NCBI GenBank assembly: GCA_045593325.1 | Contig: JAZNWL010000061.1 | Coordinates: 1 to 49,711 of the forward strand | Source: UMGS1484 sp045593325 | Lineage (GTDB): Bacteria; Bacillota; Clostridia; Oscillospirales; Acutalibacteraceae | Length of the DNA: 49,711 nucleotides | Direction of reading: 5' to 3' | Shown: positions 25,187 to 34,144 of the stretch, one piece after another | Position numbering within the stretch: the first letter of the stretch is position 1 | Layout: every line of letters begins with the position of its first letter | Translations under genes and position numbers: made by a program | Notes under the pieces: model-generated | What the model was told of the DNA's origin: nothing | Databases searched by the model: none | Seen by the model: the letters and a program-made list of their open reading frames with translations, nothing else

Positions 25187-25215
25187 ATTATATCAAAGGA
25201 GGGGGCTTTTTGCAA
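25187..25215 (-). promoter_or_regulatory. Promoter of the GH42-like gene
   Basis: On the minus strand: TTGCAA (25215-25210), 17 nt, TATAAT (25192-25187). I see no equally convincing promoter for the divergent gene at 25301. Confidence 0.75.
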
Positions 25216-25300
25216 TGGGAAATTTGGTTCCTTTTAGGTACATTTAAGGTTATTTTAGTATGATGCCAAAGGAGAAATATGTATTTCAGGAGGGTTTCCT

Positions 25301-27631
25301 ATGAAGTTATTTGGTTTTTCTGGTCGGTTGACGGCAGTTGTGCTGATCTTGACCTTGATTCTGGGAATGTTCGGGGGGCAGATGCTGGTTTCGGCAGCCA
25401 CACCTGACGTTTCCTCCTTGACCTCATTTGTGTTTAACGGCAACACTGTTACCGTGAACGAGGGAAGCGATACCAACTATTCGGTTGTAGTATACGGGTC
25501 CGACACCGTGGAAACCGCCGCCACCGCCACCACCAATGCTGACGGCAGTGTGGTGTACTCTATTCCTTCCGGGGCAAACGGGGAATTACAGGTCGGAATT
25601 AAAAAAGCAGGGGGCAGTTACGTGTTCTCGGGGAAAGGTACCGGGCATATCGTGGTGAAAAAAGCCGCCACGGCTGACGCTGTTTTGTATTTCAATGGGT
25701 TAGACCTGACCTCGGGCTTTACCTCGGTTCTTTCGGTGAATAAAGACAGCACCGCCAAATGCACCTTGCACGTAATGAAAGATACCGTAAACACCTTCAC
25801 GGATAATGCTCTCAATAACGACACCAACAATCCTTCCAACTTGGCGGCAGAAAATGCCGTTATCAAGTGCAAAGCCGCCACCGACGTGACCATTGGCGGG
25901 GAAGGGGCTTTGTATATTAAAGGAAATGCCAAAAACGGCATCAAAGCCAACAACCTGTTGACCGTTGCTGATTCGGTGATTTTAAACATTGAAGCGGCAG
26001 ATGACGGTATCAGCGGGGAAAATATTGTCAACATCAATTCCGGCTACGTTACCATCAAAGCCAAGGCGGGGGACGGCATTAAATGCGGTGCCGACGATGC
26101 CGCCACAGGCACAGTGAACGTCAACGGCGGTACCTTGACCATTGACGCTTACGGGGACGGTATTCAAGCCACCGCCAATTTGAACGTCAACGGCGGGGTG
26201 TTGGACATCACCTGCTACGGCGGATATACCGCCACCTACAACGGCAGCAGTACCGCCTATCCCAGTGCCAAGGGCTTGAAGGCGGGGGGCACCTACCTGA
26301 ATGCCAGCGGTACCGAAGTGGATGCCACCGAATGTTATATTAAAATCAACGGCGGGTTTATTAAAATCAGTTCCCCCGATGATGCCATTCATTCCAACAA
26401 AGACGTTACCATTACCGCAGGGGTGCTGGATCTGTATTCCGCTGATGACGGGGTTCACGCCAATTACACCAATACCCTGGGGGTAAAAGGGGCGGACAAC
26501 ACCAAATTGTATATCACCGTTCATAAATGCTACGAAGGCATTGAAGGGGCAAACATTTATATTCACAGCGGCATCATCAACGTGTTCGCTTCTGACGACT
26601 CCATCAATGCCGCCAATACCGATTTGGGTAGCAGTGCTCCCGGTCAAAGCAGTTCCTATAATTTCACCGTGGATATCACAGGCGGGTTTGTATACTGTGC
26701 CAGTTCCGCAGGGGACTGTCTGGACTCCAACAAAAACTTCACCATTTCCGGGGGCACCCTGGTGGTACTGGGCTCCATTACCCAACAGGACAATACCGCC
26801 GTGGACGTGGACGGCTCCTTTAACATTCAAGGGGGCGAAATTCTGACCATCGGCAACAGCGGAATGTTGACCAACCCCACCACCACCCAAAGTTACTGTA
26901 CCTGGACTTCCGCCGGTACTGTAACCGCTTCGGCAAGCGGTAGCGGCAGCAGCGGGCAACCCGGTCAGGTTCAACGGCCCGGCAGACCCGGTTCTTCCAG
27001 CTCTTCCGGGGGCGGTTCGGTGGTTTCCAACAACAAACAGTTGACCATTACCGATGCTTCGGGCAACACCATGATTTCGGTGGTGGTAAAATGGGATTCC
27101 AACCCCTCAGGCTCGGCAAGTTACGTGTTATATTCTTCTGCTGACGTGACCTCGGGCAGCAGTTATACCTTATCGGTGGGCAATGCCCAAACCGTAACAG
27201 GGGGCAGTTATATCACTTCGGAAAATCTTCCCGCTCAACCTGAAACCCCCGAAACCGACGTGGGAGACATTCCGTCGGTGGATAACACCCCTTCGGGAAC
27301 CACTTCTTCGGGTTCTGCCTCTTCCACTCCCACCACGTCCACACCTTCTGCCGACTCCTCATCCGGCAACAGTCAGGTAACTCCTCCCGCCCCTCCTTCC
27401 AATGGGGGCAGTCAACCTGAGCTTCCTGCAGGCATGGTAAAAGGGGACGTGGATTTCGACGGCAACATCAACGCCAAAGATGCCTTGAAAGTGTTGCAAT
27501 TTGCGGTGGATAAATTCACACCCACCATGGAAGAATCCATGGTAGGTGACGTAAACGGTGACCGTAAGTTAAGTGCCGTGGACGCCTTGTGGATCTTGCA
27601 ATATGCCGTAGGCAAACGGGTATCCTTCTAA
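25301..27631 (+). CDS. Secreted Cthe_2159-like carbohydrate-binding beta-helix protein with dockerin
   Basis: 776 residues. Signal peptide about 1-33. Residues about 120-545 carry the repeated glycine/Asp strands of the Cthe_2159 (DUF4353) family, for example IKANNLLTVADSVILNIEAA, ADDGISGENIVNI, GDGIKC and GGFIKISSPDDAIHSNKD; founding members bind pectin or cellulose through a right-handed beta-helix. A Ser/Gly-rich region, a small beta domain and a Pro/Ser/Thr linker (about 645-705) follow. The C-terminus is a regular dockerin: GDVDFDGNINAKDALKVLQ and GDVNGDRKLSAVDALWILQ. It should attach to a cohesin, but no cohesin or scaffoldin is in the window. AGGAGGG precedes the start. Confidence 0.87.
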   Translation: MKLFGFSGRLTAVVLILTLILGMFGGQMLVSAATPDVSSLTSFVFNGNTVTVNEGSDTNYSVVVYGSDTVETAATATTNADGSVVYSIPSGANGELQVGIKKAGGSYVFSGKGTGHIVVKKAATADAVLYFNGLDLTSGFTSVLSVNKDSTAKCTLHVMKDTVNTFTDNALNNDTNNPSNLAAENAVIKCKAATDVTIGGEGALYIKGNAKNGIKANNLLTVADSVILNIEAADDGISGENIVNINSGYVTIKAKAGDGIKCGADDAATGTVNVNGGTLTIDAYGDGIQATANLNVNGGVLDITCYGGYTATYNGSSTAYPSAKGLKAGGTYLNASGTEVDATECYIKINGGFIKISSPDDAIHSNKDVTITAGVLDLYSADDGVHANYTNTLGVKGADNTKLYITVHKCYEGIEGANIYIHSGIINVFASDDSINAANTDLGSSAPGQSSSYNFTVDITGGFVYCASSAGDCLDSNKNFTISGGTLVVLGSITQQDNTAVDVDGSFNIQGGEILTIGNSGMLTNPTTTQSYCTWTSAGTVTASASGSGSSGQPGQVQRPGRPGSSSSSGGGSVVSNNKQLTITDASGNTMISVVVKWDSNPSGSASYVLYSSADVTSGSSYTLSVGNAQTVTGGSYITSENLPAQPETPETDVGDIPSVDNTPSGTTSSGSASSTPTTSTPSADSSSGNSQVTPPAPPSNGGSQPELPAGMVKGDVDFDGNINAKDALKVLQFAVDKFTPTMEESMVGDVNGDRKLSAVDALWILQYAVGKRVSF

Positions 27632-27649
27632 AAAAATATCTTCCTTATG

Positions 27650-27693
27650 AAAAGCCTTCAAAGTGCCAAACGGCGGTGCTTTGAAGGCTTTTT
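27650..27693 (+). terminator. Rho-independent terminator
   Basis: AAAAGCCTTCAAAG pairs with CTTTGAAGGCTTTT and is followed by more T; it ends the dockerin-protein unit. Confidence 0.9.
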
Positions 27694-27788
27694 GTGATAT
27701 TTTCATCAATACGGCTCACAATAAAATGAAGTGGAATAGGCAAAGCAAGAATTTTTTCCAAAAACAGAAAGGGAAGGAGGTCAAGTGG

Positions 27789-27817
27789 TTGACAGAAGGG
27801 CTTCGAATTGGTATAAT
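27789..27817 (+). promoter_or_regulatory. Consensus promoter of the glycan operon
   Basis: TTGACA (27789-27794), exactly 17 nt, TATAAT (27812-27817). It leaves a leader of about 60 nt before the 27885 start, with ribosome site AGAAGG. Confidence 0.9.
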
Positions 27818-27884
27818 GTTCTAAATATAACATGGGATTGTTAGGTATAAATGTAGGAGCACTTCTGAAAGAAGGAAAAATTCT

Positions 27885-29732
27885 ATGGATAAATTATTGA
27901 GAAGATTATCAACCATACTTTTGGTTTTATGGGATATCGCATCGGTTGGGGTTTCGGTTTACCTTGCCATTCGCCTGGTGTACTTTACAGGCATCCCCAA
28001 TTTTTACACCACCTATTTCTGGTGTTTCGCAGGGGGGCTTTCGGCAGTTCTTGTGCTGTTTAATCTGCTGTTTGGCTGTTATAACCGCTTGTGGAGTTCC
28101 CTGAGTTTTCGGGACATTCTGTTCCAGGTGCTGACAGGGGTCATGAACGTGGGAGTTCTGTTCGTGGTGGACTTTGCTTACCGCATCATAAAAGAGGAAG
28201 CCTTGTTCCCTGTGAACTCCTACATTATTTACACCATGCTGATTCTGATTTTAACCGTCACCGCCCGTGGGGTTGCGCGGTTTTTCAGCAATCTGAAATA
28301 TTCCCTTCGTGCCAAAAAAGTGCCTGCCACTCCCGTAGTGGTATACGGGGCAGGGGAGTCGGGAAGTTACCTGCAAAACAACGGGGGCAGCGGGAATGCC
28401 AACCGTATTCGGGTTATGGCATTTATTGATGACGAACCCCGTTTGCAAGGCAAATCGGTTGGCGGGGTGAAGATCGTCGGCGGGTTTGAAAAACTGGAAG
28501 AAACCATTGTGGAAACAGGGGTTCGCCAGGTGATCGTTGCCATTCCCACCGCTGACCGTAAACTGCTCCAGAACGTGCTGGAGGTTTGCAAAAAACATCA
28601 TTGCGTGGTGAAACGGTTCGGCACCATTGACGATGCCAGCCCTTCGGACATGAAGGTTTCGGACATTAACCTGGAAGATCTACTCCATCGGGGCAGTGTT
28701 CACCTGAATATGGACATGGTGCGCAGTTTCATTAAGAATAAAGTAGTGCTGGTGTCCGGCGGGGCAGGGTCTATTGGCAGTGAACTGTGCCGTCAGGCAT
28801 TGCGGTTCGGTTGCGAGAAATTGGTGGTGCTGGACTTTAACGAAAACGGTCTGTTCCACATTGGCAATGAACTGAATGAAAGCGGTTATGAAGGGCGGTT
28901 TGAACTGCGCCTTGCCTCCATTCGGGACCGTGACCGCCTGACCCAGGTGTTCCGGGAATTTAACCCTGAAATCGTATTCCATGCCGCCGCCCATAAACAC
29001 GTTCCCATGATGGAATTAAATCCCAGGGAAGCCATTAAAAACAACGTGCTGGGCACGGTGAATATGTGCCAGGTTGCCATTACCGCAGGGGTGAAAAAGT
29101 TTATCACCATTTCCACCGACAAGGCGGTAAACCCCACCAATATTATGGGGGCATCCAAACGAATTACCGAACTGATCATGCAAATGATGGATACCATGGC
29201 AGACACCGAATTTGCCGCGGTGCGGTTCGGCAACGTGCTGGGGTCCAACGGCAGTGTGGTTCCTTTCTTTAAAAAGCAAATTGAAAAGGGCGGTCCCGTA
29301 ACGGTGACCCACCCTGAAATGCGTCGGTATTTTATGACCATTCCCGAAGCCTGTCAACTGGTGCTGGAAGCCGGTGCCATGGCAGGGGGCGGAGAAATTT
29401 TTGTGTTGGATATGGGAGAGCCGGTGCTCATTTCCGATCTGGCACGGGACATGATTCGTTTGTCCGGGCTGGAACCGGATAAAGATATACAGGTGATCTA
29501 CACAGGGCTTCGCCCCGGGGAAAAACTCTTTGAGGAAATTTCTTTAGCGGACGAAGACGTGGACCGCACCACCAACAAAAAGATCATGATCATGAAACCC
29601 ATGGAAAGCGATCATGAGGCTTTGGCTTTGGCGGTGAAGGGGATGGAACAGGCCATCCGGGATGAGGATGACCCCGCCATGTTCACCTTGGTCAAACAGT
29701 TAGTACCCACGTTTCATCATAACGTTAATTAA
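27885..29732 (+). CDS. Membrane-anchored nucleotide-sugar 4,6-dehydratase (CapD/PglF/WbpM type)
   Basis: 615 residues. Four N-terminal membrane helices (about 8-130), a first Rossmann-like domain (VVVYGAGESG near 146), and a catalytic extended SDR domain with the NAD loop GGAGSIG at 292-298 and the motif STDKAVNPTNIMGASK from Ser410. In this subfamily the usual catalytic Tyr is replaced, leaving Lys413. The reaction is the 4,6-dehydration of UDP-GlcNAc (or UDP-GalNAc) to a 4-keto-6-deoxy sugar. It is first in the operon behind a consensus promoter. The product would suit the aminotransferase at 34145, giving a 4-amino-6-deoxy sugar. Confidence 0.9.
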   Translation: MDKLLRRLSTILLVLWDIASVGVSVYLAIRLVYFTGIPNFYTTYFWCFAGGLSAVLVLFNLLFGCYNRLWSSLSFRDILFQVLTGVMNVGVLFVVDFAYRIIKEEALFPVNSYIIYTMLILILTVTARGVARFFSNLKYSLRAKKVPATPVVVYGAGESGSYLQNNGGSGNANRIRVMAFIDDEPRLQGKSVGGVKIVGGFEKLEETIVETGVRQVIVAIPTADRKLLQNVLEVCKKHHCVVKRFGTIDDASPSDMKVSDINLEDLLHRGSVHLNMDMVRSFIKNKVVLVSGGAGSIGSELCRQALRFGCEKLVVLDFNENGLFHIGNELNESGYEGRFELRLASIRDRDRLTQVFREFNPEIVFHAAAHKHVPMMELNPREAIKNNVLGTVNMCQVAITAGVKKFITISTDKAVNPTNIMGASKRITELIMQMMDTMADTEFAAVRFGNVLGSNGSVVPFFKKQIEKGGPVTVTHPEMRRYFMTIPEACQLVLEAGAMAGGGEIFVLDMGEPVLISDLARDMIRLSGLEPDKDIQVIYTGLRPGEKLFEEISLADEDVDRTTNKKIMIMKPMESDHEALALAVKGMEQAIRDEDDPAMFTLVKQLVPTFHHNVN

Positions 29733-29753
29733 CTAGAGTAGGAGAGATGTGTC

Positions 29754-31061
29754 ATGTATTATCAACAACTGAAAGATAAAATCGAAAACCGCACCGCCGT
29801 ATTAGGGGTTTTGGGTCTGGGTTACGTTGGACTGCCCCTGGCTGTGGAAAAAGCCAAAGCAGGATTCAAAGTGGTTGGCTTTGACGTGCAGGAAGAAAAA
29901 GTAAATTTAGTCAATCAAGGGAAAAACTATATTGGTGACGTGGTAGACAGCGACCTGGAAGCCTTGACCAAAGAAGGCAAACTTTCTGCCACCGCCGATT
30001 TCTCCAAATTGGCAGAGTGTGACTGTGTAGCCATTTGTGTGCCTACTCCCTTGGACGAACATTTCCAACCTGATATTTCTTACGTCAGCAGTTCGGCTGC
30101 TCAAATTGCCAACTATGCCCATAAAGGCATGTTGGTGGTTCTGGAAAGCACCACCTATCCCGGCACCACCGAAGAAGTGATCATGCCGTTGCTCACCGAA
30201 AAAGGTTTCACCGTTGGGGAAGATATTTTCCTTGCCTTCTCCCCCGAACGGGTAGATCCCGGTAACCTGCAATACAAAACCAAAAACACTCCCAAAGTTG
30301 TGGGTGGCGTTACCCCTAACTGTGGGGAATTGGCTGCTTCCATTTATCGCAGTGTACTGGAAAGCGACGTAAAAGTGGTTTCCAGCCCCAAAGTTGCCGA
30401 AATGGAAAAGATCCTGGAAAACACCTTCCGTAACATCAATATTGCTCTTGCCAATGAAATGGCAATTCTGTGCAACCGCATGGGCATTTCGGTTTGGGAA
30501 GTTATTGAAGCCGCCAAAACCAAACCCTACGGCTTTATGGCGTTCTATCCCGGTCCCGGTCTTGGCGGTCACTGCATTCCCATTGACCCCTTCTATTTGA
30601 CCTGGAAAGCCAGAGAATATAACTATCACACCCGTTTGATTGAATCTGCAGGGGAAATCAACACCGCTATGCCTGAATACTGCGTTTCCCGTGTTGCCAA
30701 TATGCTCAACCGTGACGCCAAACCCTTGCGGGGTTCCAAAGTGTTCATGTTGGGTGTGGCTTACAAACCCGATATTGACGACCTACGGGAATCTCCCGCT
30801 TTGGAACTGGCTCGGTTGTTCACCGAAAACGGGGCAGAAGTTACCTATAACGATCCCTATAATCCTTCCTTTAAACACAAAGGAATTTCCATGCAATCGG
30901 TGGAACTCACCGATGAAGCCCTGGCGGCGGCTGATATTGTGGTGATCGCCACCAACCATTCGGTTTATGACGCCAAAAATATCGTTGCCAAATCCAAATT
31001 GGTGTTCGACAGCCGTAACCTGACCGCCGGTATTGATGCCGACAATCTGGAGAGATTATAA
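29754..31061 (+). CDS. UDP-N-acetylglucosamine 6-dehydrogenase (WbpA/WecC type)
   Basis: 435 residues. NAD-binding start VLGLGYVGLPLAVEKAKAGF, middle-domain motif ENTFRNINIALANEMA, catalytic Cys274 in GGHCIPIDPFY, and UDP-binding C-terminus FMLGVAYKPDIDDLRESPAL split over two motifs. It oxidises C6 of a UDP-hexosamine to the uronic acid using two NAD. The best functional guess is UDP-GlcNAc to UDP-GlcNAcA, the first step of the Wbp pathway, because acyltransferase, Gfo/Idh and aminotransferase genes of that pathway follow. Ribosome site AGGAGAG precedes the ATG. Confidence 0.9.
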   Translation: MYYQQLKDKIENRTAVLGVLGLGYVGLPLAVEKAKAGFKVVGFDVQEEKVNLVNQGKNYIGDVVDSDLEALTKEGKLSATADFSKLAECDCVAICVPTPLDEHFQPDISYVSSSAAQIANYAHKGMLVVLESTTYPGTTEEVIMPLLTEKGFTVGEDIFLAFSPERVDPGNLQYKTKNTPKVVGGVTPNCGELAASIYRSVLESDVKVVSSPKVAEMEKILENTFRNINIALANEMAILCNRMGISVWEVIEAAKTKPYGFMAFYPGPGLGGHCIPIDPFYLTWKAREYNYHTRLIESAGEINTAMPEYCVSRVANMLNRDAKPLRGSKVFMLGVAYKPDIDDLRESPALELARLFTENGAEVTYNDPYNPSFKHKGISMQSVELTDEALAAADIVVIATNHSVYDAKNIVAKSKLVFDSRNLTAGIDADNLERL

Positions 31062-31064
31062 GAT

Positions 31065-31787
31065 ATGAAAAATGCTGTTCATCCCACCGCGAAAATCGGA
31101 GAATATTGTGTGATTGGTGAAAACGTCACCATTGGGGCAGGGTGTGTTATCGGGCATCACGTGGTGATTCACGATGATACCATTATTGGGGAAAACGTTC
31201 GTATTGACGATTTCGCCTGTATCGGCAAACGCCCCATGAAAGCCGCCAACAGCGCTGTTACCAAAGAAACCGACCTGCCCGCCTGTGTGGTGGGATCGGG
31301 TTGTATCATCGGCACGTCCGCCGTGATCTATCGGGGATGCACCCTGGGGGAAAAGGTGTTGGTTGCCGACCTTGGTACCGTTCGTGAACGGGTGAGTGTC
31401 GGAGAACGCACCATCATTGGCAGAGGTGCCAGCGTGGAATGTGACTGTGTGGTGGGTTCCCGTTGTAAAATTGAAACCAACGCTTATATCACCGCCTACT
31501 CCACCCTGGAAGATATGTGCTTTATTGCCCCCGGCGTGGTTACCAGTAACGATAATTATGCCGGCAGAAGCGAGGAACGTTTCAAGCACTTCAAAGGGGT
31601 TACCGTGAAATATGGCGGCCGTATGGGAGCGGGCAGTACCATTTTGCCCGGAAAGGTCATCGGCTCTCAGGCTATGGTTGCCGCCGGCAGTGTGGTCACC
31701 AAAGACGTTCCCGAAAAAACCGTGGTGGCGGGTTGCCCTGCCAGAGAATTACGTCCTGTTCCCGTTGAACAGTTGCTGGATGAATAA
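31065..31787 (+). CDS. Hexapeptide-repeat sugar N-acyltransferase (WbpD-like)
   Basis: 240 residues of left-handed beta-helix hexapeptide repeats (IGENVTIGAGCVIG, VGSGCIIGTSAVIYRGC, VGERTIIGRGASV, AAGSVVTKDVPEKTVVAGCPARE). The start lies 3 nt after the dehydrogenase stop. The family includes WbpD/WlbB, which acetylates the 3-amino group of UDP-GlcNAc3NA. The operon partners support that role; other acyl donors cannot be excluded. The length is longer than that of simple WbpD proteins (about 190), with extra coils in the middle. Confidence 0.85.
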   Translation: MKNAVHPTAKIGEYCVIGENVTIGAGCVIGHHVVIHDDTIIGENVRIDDFACIGKRPMKAANSAVTKETDLPACVVGSGCIIGTSAVIYRGCTLGEKVLVADLGTVRERVSVGERTIIGRGASVECDCVVGSRCKIETNAYITAYSTLEDMCFIAPGVVTSNDNYAGRSEERFKHFKGVTVKYGGRMGAGSTILPGKVIGSQAMVAAGSVVTKDVPEKTVVAGCPARELRPVPVEQLLDE

Positions 31788-31805
31788 AGAAGGAGAATAA
31801 ATGCT

Positions 31806-32891
31806 ATGAAACTTCGTTATGCTTTGATCGGTTGCGGACGCATTGCCCCCAACCATATTGCCGCTGTGATGAACAACGCTGACACCATTGAACTGGTGGC
31901 AGTTTGCGACCCCGTGGAAGAAAACATGGAACGGGTGCTGGCTCCTGTGGAAAATAAAGATGCCGTGAAACGGTATACCGATTATTCCGTGATGTTAGAG
32001 GAACTGAAACCCGACCTTTGCGCCATTGCCACCGAAAGCGGATATCATGCCGCCATTGGTATGAACTGCTTGAAAGCAGGGTGCAACCTGATTATTGAAA
32101 AACCCATCGCCCTTTCTTTGAAGGATGCCGACCAGATGATTGCCCTGGCAGAGGAAAAAGGTCTGGTGCTGTGCGCCTGTCACCAGAATCGCTTTAACAA
32201 ATCGGTTCAAAAAATCCGGGAAGCCGTGGAAGAAGGCAAATTCGGCGGATTGTTACATGGGGCAGCCCATATCCGTTGGGCTCGGGATGAAAATTACTAT
32301 AAACAAGCTCCTTGGCGGGGTACTTGGGAACAAGACGGCGGCGCTTTGATGAACCAATGTATCCATAACATTGACCTGCTCCGTTGGATGATGGGGGATA
32401 ACTTAAAACAAGTTATGGCCTATACCGACCGTCTGGTACATGATTATATTGATGCCGAAGACTTAGGTCTTGCGGTATTGAAATTTGAAAACGGCACTTA
32501 CGGTCTGGTGGAAGGCACTACCAACGTGTATCCCTGCAACCTGGAAGAAACCCTGTATCTGTTCGGGAAAGAAGGGACCGTAAAAGCAGGGGGCCGTTCG
32601 GTGAACCTGATCGAAGAATGGAAATTTGCCGGTACGTCCGAGGAAGAAAGCCAAGGAGTCAAAGCTGAATTCGGGGAAAATCCTCCCAACATTTACGGCT
32701 TTGGTCACACTCCTCTTTACACCGACGTAGCCGATGCTGTCATCAATCACCGTGCTCCTTACGTGGACGGGAAAGCCGGGCGCAGAGCTTTGGAAACGGT
32801 GCTTGCCATTTATCGCTCTGCCGCCACAGGCAAACCTGTGGATCTGCCCTTGGAAGACGCTTCTACTTTGGAATTTAAAGGTCGTTTCTAA
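31806..32891 (+). CDS. Gfo/Idh/MocA-family oxidoreductase (WbpB-like)
   Basis: 361 residues. N-terminal Rossmann domain YALIGCGRIAPNHIAAV; the catalytic-domain signature IIEKPIALSLKDADQMI, then ACHQNRFNKSV and WEQDGGALMNQCIHNIDLLRWM. In the Wbp pathway the equivalent enzyme oxidises C3 of UDP-GlcNAcA. Its place between the acyltransferase and the glycosyltransferase supports this reading. The start ATG 31806 follows AAGGAG. Its stop overlaps the next start by one base (TAATG). Confidence 0.88.
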   Translation: MKLRYALIGCGRIAPNHIAAVMNNADTIELVAVCDPVEENMERVLAPVENKDAVKRYTDYSVMLEELKPDLCAIATESGYHAAIGMNCLKAGCNLIIEKPIALSLKDADQMIALAEEKGLVLCACHQNRFNKSVQKIREAVEEGKFGGLLHGAAHIRWARDENYYKQAPWRGTWEQDGGALMNQCIHNIDLLRWMMGDNLKQVMAYTDRLVHDYIDAEDLGLAVLKFENGTYGLVEGTTNVYPCNLEETLYLFGKEGTVKAGGRSVNLIEEWKFAGTSEEESQGVKAEFGENPPNIYGFGHTPLYTDVADAVINHRAPYVDGKAGRRALETVLAIYRSAATGKPVDLPLEDASTLEFKGRF

Positions 32892-34129
32892 TGAATATTT
32901 TATACATTGAACATTATGCCGGGTCGGACGAATTCGGCATGGAGTTCCGCCCTTTTTACATGGCGCGGGAATGGGTGAAACTGGGGCATAAGGTCACCAT
33001 TCTGGCGGCGGATTTTTCCCATCTTCGGAAGAAAAATCCCGTTATTGAAACCGATTTTACCACCGTGGTTCAGGATGGGGTGGAGTTTGTTTTCCTGAAA
33101 ACCAAACCCTACCGTCGAAACGATTTGTTCCGCATCATCAATATGATGGGGTTTGTGAACAAAATCAAAAAGAACGCCCAATATATCGCCGAAACCTACA
33201 AGCCCGACGTCATCATTCATTCCTCCACCTATCCCATGGACGTGTATGCCGCCCAGGCGGTGAAGGAGCATTGCGGGGCACCCTGTTTTTATGAAATTCA
33301 CGATTTGTGGCCCATGTCTTTAACCGCCATGGCGCCAAAATTGCTCCCCCAAGGCAATCCCTTAATCAAATACGTGCAAAAGGCGGAAGATGCCTGTTAC
33401 CGTCTGGACGACGGGGTGGTTTCCATTTTGCCTGGGGCTTTGCGGCATATGGAAGAGCGGGGTTTTAAAAAGGTGAATTACCATAACGTGCCCAACGGTG
33501 TGGTGTTGGAAAACATGATGGAACCCCAGCCCCTTCCGGAAGAATTGACCGCCCAATTTGCCGCTTGGAAAGAACAGGGCAAATTCGTGGTGCTGTATGC
33601 CGGTGGGCATGCCCGCTCCAACGCCTTGGACTGCTTTGTGGAAGCCGCCGATCTGGTGGGTGACAAGGTGCAGTTGGTGCTGGTGGGCAAAGGAGACCAA
33701 AAGGAAGCCTTAATGGAATTGGGGGAAGGGAAAGAAAATCTCACCTTTTTACCCCCTGTGGAAAAGAAACAAATTCCCACCTTGCTGTCCTTGGCAGACG
33801 GGTTGTATTTGGGGGCGAAGAATGACCCCTTGTATACCTACGGTGTGGGAATGAATAAAATTTTTGACTATATGTTAGCGGCAAAGCCCGTTATCAACGG
33901 GGTCAATTCTCCGGGGAACCCTTTGGATCTGTCGGAGTGTGCCGTGGCGGTAGAGCCTGAAAATGCAACCGCCCTGTCCCGGGGCATTGAAACCCTTTGC
34001 GCCATGAGTGAAGAAGAACGAAACGCCATGGGGCAAAAGGGGTACGATTACGTCATTGCTCATCATGATTATAAGGTGCTTTCCAAACGGTTTATTGAAG
34101 CATTGGAAAGTGCATTTCCCAAAGAATAG
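32891..34129 (+). CDS. GT4-family glycosyltransferase
   Basis: 412 residues, GT-B fold. The N-terminal half has HYAGSDEFGMEFRPFYMAREW, typical of WbuB-like transferases; the C-terminal half has VVLYAGGHARSNALDCFVEA, LVLVGKGDQKEAL and the donor-binding segment GVGMNKIFDYMLAAKPVI. It adds an amino or deoxy sugar to a lipid-linked glycan on the cytoplasmic face. The start overlaps the previous stop by one base, a sign of translational coupling. Donor specificity is not known; products of the operon are candidates. Confidence 0.87.
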   Translation: MNILYIEHYAGSDEFGMEFRPFYMAREWVKLGHKVTILAADFSHLRKKNPVIETDFTTVVQDGVEFVFLKTKPYRRNDLFRIINMMGFVNKIKKNAQYIAETYKPDVIIHSSTYPMDVYAAQAVKEHCGAPCFYEIHDLWPMSLTAMAPKLLPQGNPLIKYVQKAEDACYRLDDGVVSILPGALRHMEERGFKKVNYHNVPNGVVLENMMEPQPLPEELTAQFAAWKEQGKFVVLYAGGHARSNALDCFVEAADLVGDKVQLVLVGKGDQKEALMELGEGKENLTFLPPVEKKQIPTLLSLADGLYLGAKNDPLYTYGVGMNKIFDYMLAAKPVINGVNSPGNPLDLSECAVAVEPENATALSRGIETLCAMSEEERNAMGQKGYDYVIAHHDYKVLSKRFIEALESAFPKE

Positions 34130-34144
34130 AAAGGATGAACCCTT